In this document: piece by piece, positions 1 to 6,026 of the stretch
Position numbering within the stretch: position 1 is the stretch's first letter
Layout of the letters: every line of letters starts with the position of its first letter
Source of the DNA: JAVKSL01 sp039583695
GTDB taxonomy: Bacteria; Actinomycetota; Acidimicrobiia; Acidimicrobiales; JAJPHD01
Length of the DNA stretch: 8,866 nt
Direction of reading: 5' to 3'
Assembly (NCBI GenBank): GCA_039583695.1
Contig: JAVKSL010000102.1
Span: forward strand, 1-8,866
Program-made: the position numbers and the translations under genes
The notes under the pieces: model-generated
What the model saw: only the letters and a program-made list of their open reading frames with translations
Told to the model about the DNA's origin: nothing
Database searches by the model: none

Positions 1-108
1 GCCTACGGATTCCACTCGGCAGGAGCCGCAATCGGGCTCGTCATGTTGAGCCTGGGCCCGATCACTCACGTCCTGCCTCATGAGCGTACACCTGTTCCCA
101 CTGGTTGA
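1..108 (+). CDS. 3' end of a probable MFS-type membrane transporter (partial)
   Basis: Frame 1 on the + strand is open from the first base to a TGA at 106-108. It reads AYGFHSAGAAIGLVMLSLGP, followed by about 15 polar residues. A small-residue hydrophobic helix with a short hydrophilic tail is what the last transmembrane segment and cytoplasmic end of a major facilitator superfamily protein look like. Only 35 residues are visible and the start lies outside the window, so the family call is an inference. The same bases are read antisense by the open tail of the transposase frame, but that tail has no resemblance to transposases, so the + strand reading is preferred here. Confidence 0.42.
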   Translation, partial: AYGFHSAGAAIGLVMLSLGPITHVLPHERTPVPTG

Positions 109-1500
109 CCCACATCTATGCCGGGAGGCCCGGTTTTCCTTCGCGTTGCCAAAGACCGGCTCCACGGTGTGCGACCGGGTCGCATACGCCTCGGTGCCTT
201 CAGGCGTCCGCAGGCGATGCTCCATCGCTTCGAGTGCGGTCGCGTCCATCGGCGGCGGTCCGATAGTTGTCCCGAGCTCTCGTGCCGCCTTTCGTTGTTT
301 CCAGTCCTTGATCGTAGCGATCAGGCGGTCAGGACCGGAGCTGGTCGCGTTGTCCTCTGACCAGTAGCCTGCGTCGGCGAGGACGAGACCGATCTCCTCT
401 GTGATACCGGCAGCTTCTGCGGTCTTCTCCGTCGCTTCGATCATCGGGATGAGTTGGTTTGAGTCGTTTGCGTCTTGGGTTGCCGAGTAGGCGATCACGA
501 CCTGGGAGTCGTTCACCGCAGCCTGGACGTTGTAGCCCTGGACCCAGCCCTGGATGGTCTTCATGATCCGGCTGTCGGGATCGGTCACGTTCACCTCGAT
601 CTTCTCTGGTGGCGCGGCGTCCGCTACCTTCTTCGCCTCGATCAGTACACCTTTGCCGTGCTCGACTGCCTGGGCGAGATCTGATCGTTCCGGCCGGGCT
701 TCTGCTTGCACCTCCAAGGCGGCCAGGTCCGCTTCCGCGTGTACCAGCGCTGCCTTTGGATCAGAGGGTTTGCGCCCACGAGGCCTGCGGCCCGACGATG
801 CCTGTGCTGTCGCCTTCTCCGATCGCTTGGCCGCCTCGACACGTTCCGCCTCTTCTTGGGCTTCGACCTCATGCAAAGCTGCCTCCAGGTGAGCGAGGCG
901 GGTCGAGCGCCGCCGGAGCGGAGCGGGAAGCACCCCGAGCCCTTCGAGTGGCACCCCAGCGTCTTCTGCCTCGTCGGTCTTCGATGCCTCGGTGAGGATC
1001 TTGTCGATCTCGGCCCGTATCCACGCAGCGCTCCGGTTCTTGTCGAGCGCGGCATCAGAGCCGATCTTCGTCCCGTCGATCGCAATCCGGCCGAGGCTGG
1101 TGAGGCCCGCCTGCGCGCAAAGCCGGACCACGTCGACAAAGAAGCCTTTGATCGCGGCTTCGTTGTTGGCCCGGAACCGGGCAATCGTCCCGTGGTCGGG
1201 GAACGTGTTGGCACAGATCACCCGAAAGGCGAGGTCGCTCCGGCACGACCGCTCGATCCCTCTCGAAGATCGCATGCCGATGCAGTAGGCATAGACCAAC
1301 AGGGTGAGCATCATGTCCGGGTCGTAGGCAGGACGGCCTGCACCGTCGTTTGGATGCACCGCGTGGAATGCAGAGGTATCGATCATCCCCACTGCGTCGA
1401 TCACGAAAAAGGCAAGATCGTCCTCGGGGATCCAGTCCAACATACTCGGAGGAAGAAGGAACAACTGGTCACGGTCACAGTCGATATAGCTGTAGGACAC
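1..1500 (-). CDS. IS1182-family transposase, C-terminus lost
   Basis: DDE transposase that would cut and join the ends of its insertion sequence. The GTG start at 1498-1500 gives an N-terminus with DRDQLFLLPPSMLDWIPEDD, typical of the family. A DUF772-type helical region (about residues 55-115, containing GRPAYDPDMMLTLLVYAYCI) precedes the RNase H-like catalytic core. The acidic triad can be placed at D142 (IAIDGTK), D376 (LADAGYW) and E447 (HTVEPVFG). A charged helical linker of about 130 residues lies between the first two catalytic blocks. Just after E447 the conserved KENR motif is reached and homology then stops (near 127-133). The family's usual final 30-50 residues, with the RG and EW motifs, are missing in all minus-strand frames. 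The frame stays open to base 1 but the added tail looks non-native. The catalytic triad is present, but loss of the C-terminus and of that end of the element probably makes it inactive. A -10-like TAGAAT sits 7 nt before the GTG. Confidence 0.88.
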   Translation of the reverse strand, partial: MSYSYIDCDRDQLFLLPPSMLDWIPEDDLAFFVIDAVGMIDTSAFHAVHPNDGAGRPAYDPDMMLTLLVYAYCIGMRSSRGIERSCRSDLAFRVICANTFPDHGTIARFRANNEAAIKGFFVDVVRLCAQAGLTSLGRIAIDGTKIGSDAALDKNRSAAWIRAEIDKILTEASKTDEAEDAGVPLEGLGVLPAPLRRRSTRLAHLEAALHEVEAQEEAERVEAAKRSEKATAQASSGRRPRGRKPSDPKAALVHAEADLAALEVQAEARPERSDLAQAVEHGKGVLIEAKKVADAAPPEKIEVNVTDPDSRIMKTIQGWVQGYNVQAAVNDSQVVIAYSATQDANDSNQLIPMIEATEKTAEAAGITEEIGLVLADAGYWSEDNATSSGPDRLIATIKDWKQRKAARELGTTIGPPPMDATALEAMEHRLRTPEGTEAYATRSHTVEPVFGNAKENRASRHRCGSTSGNRCTLMRQDVSDRAQAQHDEPDCGSCRVESVG

Positions 1501-1600
1501 GGTTACTATTCTACCATAGAACACCACCAATATGGTCCATTATTCACAGATAGCAGGGTATTTCCATAGTGACACTGCTATGCATCATTACCCAGGCAAC
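127..1600 (-). mobile_element. Truncated IS1182-family insertion sequence
   Basis: The element is defined by its transposase. The end downstream of the transposase is missing: coding homology breaks near 127-133, only about 20 bases from the stop of the neighbouring transporter gene. The promoter-side end lies somewhere in the AT-rich stretch 1501-1611; its exact limit cannot be seen because the partner terminal inverted repeat has been deleted. Two short inverted repeats lie in that leader: ACCATA/TATGGT (1513-1518 and 1531-1536) and ATAGCAG/CTGCTAT (1550-1556 and 1575-1581). Either could belong to the IS end or to transposase control. Confidence 0.7.
1508..1513 (-). promoter_or_regulatory. 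-10 element of the transposase promoter (candidate)
   Basis: The minus strand reads TAGAAT, a 5 of 6 match to TATAAT, ending 7 nt before the GTG at 1500. Transcription would start at or next to the start codon, giving a leaderless mRNA. No convincing -35 is seen, and no purine-rich ribosome site precedes the GTG. Confidence 0.4.
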
Positions 1601-1611
1601 CGCATACTCAT

Positions 1612-2034
1612 TCAGTGCTCAGGACATTTCGCGACAGCCTGCTGAGGGGTCGTAAGGACCCGCTCGGTCGCAGGCCCGGTCACGGGGAGCGCGCGGAAGC
1701 GCTGCTGTAGCGGCGGTGGCAAGAGGTCGACGAGCTCCTGCTCCGCTACCTTCATGCCCTCCGGATGGCGGAAGAGCCCATGGAGGACGCCAGCGATGGC
1801 GATCAGCACCGCGTCGAGGGAGTATCGACTCAACTCGCACGCGATCTCGTCGATCGTGTATGACTTTCCGACCAGCTGTTCGAGCGTCACGAACTCCGCC
1901 ATCGTCCCCTCAAGGGCCCCGGCTGTTGGCTGGATAGGAGCCGAGAGACCGGACTCGGAGACGTGCCAACCGAGTTGGTCGGCATGCGTTGCCGCCACAA
2001 GTCCGGCCAACGGCTCGTCTCCTGGCTGAGTCAC
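1612..2034 (-). CDS. Hypothetical protein, 140 residues or 96 from an internal start
   Basis: No family is recognised. The longest frame starts with GTG at 2034, which has no obvious ribosome site. An internal ATG at 1900-1902 (MAEFVTLEQLVGK) is preceded by GAGGGG three bases upstream and may be the true start, giving 96 residues. The protein looks soluble and mostly helical: an acidic first half (YTIDEIACELSRYSLDAVLI), a short hydrophobic helix AVLIAIAGVLHGLF, then a proline-containing C-terminal part. It ends 112 bases before the transposase start and is on the same strand as the broken membrane-protein gene upstream. It could be a passenger of the rearranged segment between that gene and the IS. 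It could also be a chance open frame in GC-rich DNA, since competing frames on the other strand are also open here. Confidence 0.4.
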   Translation of the reverse strand: MTQPGDEPLAGLVAATHADQLGWHVSESGLSAPIQPTAGALEGTMAEFVTLEQLVGKSYTIDEIACELSRYSLDAVLIAIAGVLHGLFRHPEGMKVAEQELVDLLPPPLQQRFRALPVTGPATERVLTTPQQAVAKCPEH

Positions 2035-2148
2035 GGCCTGCCACCGGCGGGCAGCCGAACGACACTCAGACCTCGGACAGACATCACGGCGTCGACGATA
2101 GAGGAGGGGTGTATCGATTCCCCTTCCATTCCCGTCGCCGAGCTGCGC

Positions 2149-2544
2149 TTAGGGCAGGGCCCGCAGCTCAAGGCTCGACGGGAGGCCATCAGCGGCGAGC
2201 CGGCTGGCAAGGAGGCGCGCTTGTTTCGGGCGTTGGCCGCCGACCGCTCCGATCACAACGACAAGGGCGAGGGTCCCGATCGCCGCGTCCACCCACGGGG
2301 TGCCATAGCCAAAGTGCCCGAGTTCGACCAGCCACAGCCCGAAGCCAGCGGCGAAAAGGGTCCCCGCCACCACGAGCAGGGCACCGATCCTGGCAAGGCC
2401 GAGGAGCAGCGCAATCTCGGTGCAGCTGGTTCGCCGTCGGGCCATCTCGAAGCCCACGCCGGCCACGACAGTTCCCGAGGCGAGCGAGAACGCGCCAAGC
2501 AAGTGAAAGCAAAGGGCGAGGTCGAAGAGCCAGGCTGGCGTCAT
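2149..2544 (-). CDS. Small integral membrane protein, DUF2269-like, probably C-terminally truncated
   Basis: The start ATG at 2542-2544 overlaps the stop of the PAS gene (ATGA), so translation is probably coupled; a longer frame upstream only shadows the PAS gene. About 131 residues with three hydrophobic helices: near residues 4-28 (FDLALCFHLLGAFSLASGTV), 43-66 (IALLLGLARIGALLVVAGTL) and 85-101. A conserved-looking block GGQRPKQARLLASRLA follows, then ELRALP and a stop. As I remember DUF2269-type proteins, this block is normally followed by a short acidic linker and one more transmembrane helix, which is absent here, so the 3' end seems lost or frameshifted. The family's biochemical function is unknown. 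Pairing with a PAS protein hints at a membrane-linked sensory role, which is only inference. Confidence 0.6.
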   Translation of the reverse strand: MTPAWLFDLALCFHLLGAFSLASGTVVAGVGFEMARRRTSCTEIALLLGLARIGALLVVAGTLFAAGFGLWLVELGHFGYGTPWVDAAIGTLALVVVIGAVGGQRPKQARLLASRLAADGLPSSLELRALP

Positions 2545-3011
2545 GGCTCGGGGCTTTGCTCCTCGAGCACCGCGAGCCGGTGCCGAAGTTCCTGCTCGCG
2601 GGCTCGTCTGGCGGTGACGTCGCGCATGATCGCCGCCACGTGCTCGACGGTGCCGGTCGCATCGGCGAGAAGGGTGACGCTGAACTCGATGGAGATCGTC
2701 CACCCCTCCGCGTGACAGGCCGGCACGGCAAGCAGGTCGTCGGCGCCGTAGTGGCTCTCACCACGGGCCATCGCGGCCCGGAAGCCGTCGTGGTGGCGCT
2801 GGCGGAGCCGCTCGGGAATGACGGGGTCGAGGGTGGAGCCGATCATGTCGTCGGCCCGGTAGCCGAAGATGCGTTCTGCTCCGCTGTTCCAGTAGCGGAT
2901 CACGCCGATGGCATCGACGATCACGATCGCGTCGGGCGCGTGCGCCGCCGCCTCGCGGATCACGCTCGGGTCGAGGTCGCCGTGAGGGTCCGACGGGCGG
3001 TCGTCGGTCAT
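2541..3011 (-). CDS. Single PAS-domain protein
   Basis: 156 residues, almost all one PAS (S-box) fold at about residues 20-135. Recognisable features are PDAIVIVDAIGVIRYWNSGA (26-45), ERIFGY (46-51), a PERLRQRHHDGF segment (66-77) typical of S-box proteins, and the closing MRDVTARR (129-136). It ends in a short charged helix (REQELRHRLAVLEEQ) that could form a coiled coil. No kinase, GGDEF or HTH output domain is attached, so it would have to signal through a partner or bind a small ligand on its own. The start ATG at 3009-3011 is preceded by AGGTG eight bases upstream. It is probably the fifth gene of the minus-strand run and is translationally coupled to the membrane protein downstream. Confidence 0.82.
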   Translation of the reverse strand: MTDDRPSDPHGDLDPSVIREAAAHAPDAIVIVDAIGVIRYWNSGAERIFGYRADDMIGSTLDPVIPERLRQRHHDGFRAAMARGESHYGADDLLAVPACHAEGWTISIEFSVTLLADATGTVEHVAAIMRDVTARRAREQELRHRLAVLEEQSPEP

Positions 3012-3102
3012 TGCCCTTTCACCTGGTGCAGCGCCGGCGCGCCGAGAGGGTCCGATCCCCGCTGGCGGGTGTTCCGCGGTCGATGCTGTCTGGTCGTGCG
3101 TC

Positions 3103-3573
3103 TCACCTGATTGGGAGGTCGTGTCCGCGTTCGTCTTCGGGACGCGGCCCGAAGATCCGCCGGTCGGCCCCTTCGATGGCGACGTCGTTGGTGCTGGCCT
3201 CTCGGCGTGCCATCAGACCGTGGCGGTCGAACTCCCACAGCTCGTTGCCGTAGCTGCGCCACCACTGGCCGTCGCGGTCGAGGCTCTCGTACTGGAAACG
3301 CACGGCGATCCGGTTGCCGTCAAAGGACCACAGACTCTTACGCAGCGCGTAGTCGAGCTCGCGCCCCCACTTCTGGGTGAGGAAGGCGAGGATCTCGTCG
3401 CGGCCGGTGACGAACTGGTCACGGTTGCGCCACACCGAGTCCTCGGTATAGGCGGCGGCCACCCGGGCCGGGTCGCGGGTGTTCCAGGCGTCCTCGGCTC
3501 TCTGCACCTTCTGCAGCGCAGTCTCGCGGGAAAACGGTGGCAGAGGCGGTCGTTCCTCGTTCATTTCGATCAC
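3103..3573 (-). CDS. DUF1348 / nuclear transport factor 2-like protein
   Basis: 156 residues from GTG at 3571-3573, or 153 from ATG at 3562-3564. The GTG overlaps the stop of the MaoC gene (GTGA), and a purine tract GGAGGGGGGAA lies just upstream; its spacing suits the ATG better. The sequence matches the DUF1348 branch of the NTF2/SnoaL-like cone fold: AWNTRDPARVAAAYTEDSVW near residues 29-48, then RNRDQFVTGRDEI, FLTQKWGRELDY, KSLWSFDGNRIAVRFQYE and GNELWEFD near 110-115. Length is normal and the protein looks complete. Members of this fold are small pocket proteins acting as isomerases, hydratases or ligand carriers; the role of DUF1348 itself is not known. Coupling to a hydratase gene suggests both act on the same compound. 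Confidence 0.85.
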   Translation of the reverse strand: MIEMNEERPPLPPFSRETALQKVQRAEDAWNTRDPARVAAAYTEDSVWRNRDQFVTGRDEILAFLTQKWGRELDYALRKSLWSFDGNRIAVRFQYESLDRDGQWWRSYGNELWEFDRHGLMARREASTNDVAIEGADRRIFGPRPEDERGHDLPIR

Positions 3574-4049
3574 TTCCCCCCTCCATCGGTGGGCGGTGCC
3601 TGCGCATCGGTCAGCTCACCCATCAGCGTGTGCAGGACCATGGTGAACACGAGTGCGCCGTCCTGGTTACGCAGTTCACAGCGGGGACGGATGCGGCCTC
3701 TTCCCGGATGGGCCTTCGAGGTCTCGACTTCTTCGACCGTGACCTGCCCGGACAGGGTGTCACCGGGTCGAACCGGGGCAAGCCAGGCCAGACCGTCGAC
3801 TCCGGGGCTGCCCACGCAGGTGCTGTCGGCGAGCAGGGCTGTGACGTAGAGCCGCATGAAGATTGAGGCGGTGTGCCAGCCACTTGCGATCAGGCCGCCG
3901 TACGCGCTGTGCGCGGCCTCGGTGGGATCGGTGTGGAACCGCTGGGGATCCCACTGACTGGCGAAGTGCATGATCTCCTCGGCGCTCACAGTGTGTGATC
4001 CGAGCTCGTAGACCTGCCCGGCTACGAAGTCGTGGAGGTAGCGCATCAC
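3570..4049 (-). CDS. MaoC-like hot-dog-fold dehydratase/hydratase
   Basis: 159 residues from GTG at 4047-4049, or 158 from the adjacent ATG at 4044-4046; GGAG lies 6-9 bases upstream. The hot-dog fold carries the hydratase signature around residues 30-60: ASQWDPQRFHTDPTEAAHSA, with Asp34 and His39 as the probable catalytic pair, and GGLIASGWHT after it. The C-terminal half holds PVRPGDTLSGQVTVEEVETS, a usual MaoC strand-turn-strand block. Such enzymes add water to, or remove it from, enoyl-CoA-type thioesters or related acyl substrates. The gene lies inside the open reading tail of the transporter upstream and is coupled to the DUF1348 gene downstream by GTGA. The divergent short-chain dehydrogenase would be a natural partner for a hydratase step, which is inference. 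Confidence 0.88.
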   Translation of the reverse strand: MMRYLHDFVAGQVYELGSHTVSAEEIMHFASQWDPQRFHTDPTEAAHSAYGGLIASGWHTASIFMRLYVTALLADSTCVGSPGVDGLAWLAPVRPGDTLSGQVTVEEVETSKAHPGRGRIRPRCELRNQDGALVFTMVLHTLMGELTDAQAPPTDGGGK

Positions 4050-5319
4050 CGCTCACTCCGCCGACGACATCTCGTGATGCGTCATTTTCGTGCCCGGGGT
4101 GATCTTCGAGGTGTCGTTGGCCCAACGCGACCACCGCGGCCGCGACGAGCAGGGCGGCTGAGACACCGAGGCCGATACGGAGCCCCGCTTCTCCTTGGGA
4201 GACCACGCCAGTGAGCACGGGGCCGACGCACTGGCCGGCGGCGAAGGCCACGGTGAGCGCGGCGATTGCCGGGGTCCAGTGATGCGGTCGCAGCGACCGG
4301 CGGGCGACTGCGGTGACCGCGGTCACTACAGCGAGGAACGACCCTCCGAACAGAATCGCCGAGGCCATGGCTGCGAAAGCGGAGCGTGAGACGAGTGGCA
4401 GGATGGCTCCTGCGGCGACCACCGCGAGGACGATGCTGGTGCCGCGCCCCCCGCGTGAGCGGGCGATCGGTCGGACCCAGCAGAAGGCGCCGAGGATCGA
4501 GGCGGCGCCGAGCACAGCCCAAAAGGCGGTGATCTCGCCGGTGCGAGCACCGCCATCGTGGAGGAAGGCCACGATGAAGGTCATATAGGCGATGTAGCCA
4601 GCGCCGAAGAGAGCGTACGAGCCGAGCAACGCCACGAAGCTGCGGGCCGGCCAGCGCCGGTCATGCTGCGGTTGCGGCGGTGGCTCACCACTCGACCTGG
4701 CGGCCAGCCACGCCGGGACGAGCGCCGCAGCTCCGAGAGCGCCGAGCAATACCCAACCCCATCGCCACCCTGCCGGACTGGCCGTTGCCCCGAGGAGGGC
4801 CGGCACCGACAGCCCGGAGATAACGATGCCTGCCCCGCCGCCAGCGAAGTAGATGCCGAGCAGCATTGCCGTTCGATGCGGGCTTTCGCCTGCTGCGGCC
4901 TCGGCTACCAGCCCAGCGCCCGCGACGAAGGTGACCGCGCCGGAGACACCTGCGAGGGCCCGGAGGCCGAGCAACACTACGATGTCCCCGGTCGCCGCGG
5001 TCAACAGCATCGATGCGACGGTGACCCCCAGGCCGGTGAGGAAGGTGCGGTGGGCACCGTAACGTCGGGCGAGTCGGGCAGTGGCGAGCGCCCCTGCGAG
5101 ATAGCCGAGCGCGTTCGCACTGTTCATCGCGCCGGCGGTGGTGAGCGACCAGTGCAGCTCGGTGCGCATCGCCGGCAGGAGCAACGCGTAGGCGAAACGG
5201 GCGAGGCCGAGCGCGACCGCGGGGCCGAGCGCGAGGCCGACCACCACCCAGACCTTATGGTCATGGTTCCTCTCCGCTGCGCCGAATGTCGGCGGCCTGC
5301 TCGCCTGCGAGCCGGTCAC
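3760..5319 (-). CDS. MFS transporter (YbfB/YjiJ-like) with an anomalous read-through tail
   Basis: The GTG start at 5317-5319 overlaps the tetR stop (GTGA). Residues 23-400 form a typical 12-helix major facilitator superfamily transporter. Helix 1 contains RFAYALLLPAMRTELHWS (41-58), followed by AGAMNSANALGYLAGAL; the loop 2-3 basic motif is ATARLARRYGAHR (79-91). A hydrophilic centre (about 207-225) separates the two halves, and GAGYIAYMTFIVAFLHDGG begins the second half. The pattern fits the YbfB/YjiJ (MFS_4) group. Homology-like sequence ends near residue 405 (about base 4100). The frame then continues for about 110 arginine- and histidine-rich residues that are only the MaoC gene in another frame. 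A neighbouring frame ends in TGA at 4053-4055, four bases before the MaoC GTG, where a normal end would fall. A small indel near the 3' end is therefore likely. Substrate unknown; control by the adjacent TetR is expected. Confidence 0.85.
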   Translation of the reverse strand: MTGSQASRPPTFGAAERNHDHKVWVVVGLALGPAVALGLARFAYALLLPAMRTELHWSLTTAGAMNSANALGYLAGALATARLARRYGAHRTFLTGLGVTVASMLLTAATGDIVVLLGLRALAGVSGAVTFVAGAGLVAEAAAGESPHRTAMLLGIYFAGGGAGIVISGLSVPALLGATASPAGWRWGWVLLGALGAAALVPAWLAARSSGEPPPQPQHDRRWPARSFVALLGSYALFGAGYIAYMTFIVAFLHDGGARTGEITAFWAVLGAASILGAFCWVRPIARSRGGRGTSIVLAVVAAGAILPLVSRSAFAAMASAILFGGSFLAVVTAVTAVARRSLRPHHWTPAIAALTVAFAAGQCVGPVLTGVVSQGEAGLRIGLGVSAALLVAAAVVALGQRHLEDHPGHENDASRDVVGGVSGDALPPRLRSRAGLRARITHCERRGDHALRQSVGSPAVPHRSHRGRAQRVRRPDRKWLAHRLNLHAALRHSPARRQHLRGQPRSRRSGLACPGSTR

Positions 5320-5891
5320 TTCCGGCCGCGACTTTCCTCGATGAGGACTGCCGCCACCCGGCGCGCGTCGCTCCCGGCTCCCAGGTCGCCCTCGATGAGC
5401 ACCCGAGCGTTCGCCCCGTCGACAAGCAGCATCAAGTCCGCCCCGAGGCGTGCCGGCCGGAACAGACCGGCCGCTTTCGCCAGGCCAGCGAGGTAGTCAC
5501 GCATCCAACGCTTGTGACGGCGGGCCACCTCCCGGGCGGGATGCGCCGGATCGGCCAGCTCTGCGGCGGCGTTCACGAACGCGCATCCCCTACCCCCGCC
5601 CGTCTGGTGCCACTCCACCAGCCAGTCGAACACCGCGAGGAGCTGCTCGGCGGGTTCGGAGGCGGCGGCGTGGACCCACGCGTCGAGCGTGCCCACCCGG
5701 TCGGCGTGGCGGCGTTCGAGGGCGGCAACGAGCAGCGCGTCTTTCGAAGGGAAGTGCACGTAGAGCGTCGGTTTGGACACCCCGGAGCGCCCGACGATCT
5801 TGTCGACAGAGGTCGGCGCGAACCCTTCCTCGTAGAACAGCTCTGACGCGGCATCGAGTAGGCGGGCCTCGGTGTTGCGGGAAGAAACCAT
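5316..5891 (-). CDS. TetR-family transcriptional regulator
   Basis: 191 residues from ATG at 5889-5891. A longer frame starting at 6005 would cover the promoter and operator and lacks family features, so the shorter start is chosen. The N-terminal helix-turn-helix spans about residues 8-53: LLDAASELFYEEGFAPTSVD, then KIVGRSGVSKPTLYVHFPSK, the classic TetR recognition-helix block ending in FPSKDALL. The C-terminal ligand domain is helical and contains a WLVEWHQTGGGRGCAF stretch and conserved-looking LADPAHPAREVARRHKRWM, as in small TetR repressors of efflux or detoxification genes. The gene overlaps the MFS start by GTGA and probably heads the minus-strand operon. Autoregulation is suggested by a palindrome over its promoter. 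Ligand unknown. Confidence 0.88.
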   Translation of the reverse strand: MVSSRNTEARLLDAASELFYEEGFAPTSVDKIVGRSGVSKPTLYVHFPSKDALLVAALERRHADRVGTLDAWVHAAASEPAEQLLAVFDWLVEWHQTGGGRGCAFVNAAAELADPAHPAREVARRHKRWMRDYLAGLAKAAGLFRPARLGADLMLLVDGANARVLIEGDLGAGSDARRVAAVLIEESRGRK

Positions 5892-5897
5892 ACGACT

Positions 5898-5915
5898 ACA
5901 CTTACCAGTCAGTGT
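5898..5915. promoter_or_regulatory. Candidate TetR operator palindrome
   Basis: ACACTTACCAGTCAGTGT is an 18-bp imperfect palindrome with 7 of 9 positions matching between arms. It lies 7 bp upstream of the tetR ATG and covers the proposed -10, which is where a self-repressing TetR dimer would bind. No second good copy was found near the SDR start, so control of that gene from this site would act over about 110 bp. Confidence 0.55.
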
Positions 5916-5927
5916 TCTCCCCGTCAA
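5899..5927 (-). promoter_or_regulatory. tetR operon promoter (candidate)
   Basis: On the minus strand a strong -35 TTGACG (5927-5922) is followed after 17 nt by TAAGTG (5904-5899), a weak -10. Transcription would begin at about 5892, one base before the ATG at 5891, so the mRNA would be essentially leaderless. No Shine-Dalgarno sequence lies in front of the ATG. Confidence 0.5.
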
Positions 5928-6014
5928 CACACGCTGTGCCCGCACCAACGGCCGGTGACCAGATCGGCCAGTGCCGTTGCGCAGAAGGCAGCTGTGCCTG
6001 ATCAATCAAGATGG

Positions 6015-6020
6015 CATGAT
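6015..6020 (+). promoter_or_regulatory. Candidate -10 of the SDR gene
   Basis: CATGAT ends 7 nt before the ATG at 6027, and there is no purine-rich ribosome site in front of that ATG. This is compatible with leaderless transcription. No good -35 is visible at 16-18 nt spacing, so the call is weak. Confidence 0.28.
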
Positions 6021-6026
6021 TCTTCA

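Noticed and set aside
642..1214. 190-residue minus-strand ORF and the long + strand ORF at 706-1569
   Set aside because: Both are alternative frames of the IS1182 transposase, which shows clear family motifs across the same bases. Their products are arginine-rich and featureless.
3031..3072. GCGCCGGCGC and CCCGC/GCGGG small palindromes between the PAS and DUF1348 genes as terminators
   Set aside because: Short GC palindromes are common at this base composition and lack a T-run.
1989..3110. 373-residue + strand ORF and the 250-residue one at 1963-2715
   Set aside because: They are antisense to the PAS and membrane-protein genes. Composition is R/G/A-rich with no recognisable domain, while the minus strand has a clear PAS domain.
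4558..5496. 312-residue + strand ORF
   Set aside because: Antisense shadow of the MFS and tetR genes, with no domain-like pattern.
5892..6005. Longer tetR start at 6005
   Set aside because: The extra 38 residues are R/G-rich, overlap the candidate promoter and operator, and precede the normal TetR N-terminus.
5955..6026. Upstream start for the SDR (24 extra residues)
   Set aside because: The extension lacks family features and the Rossmann strand begins right after the ATG at 6027, as in other SDRs.
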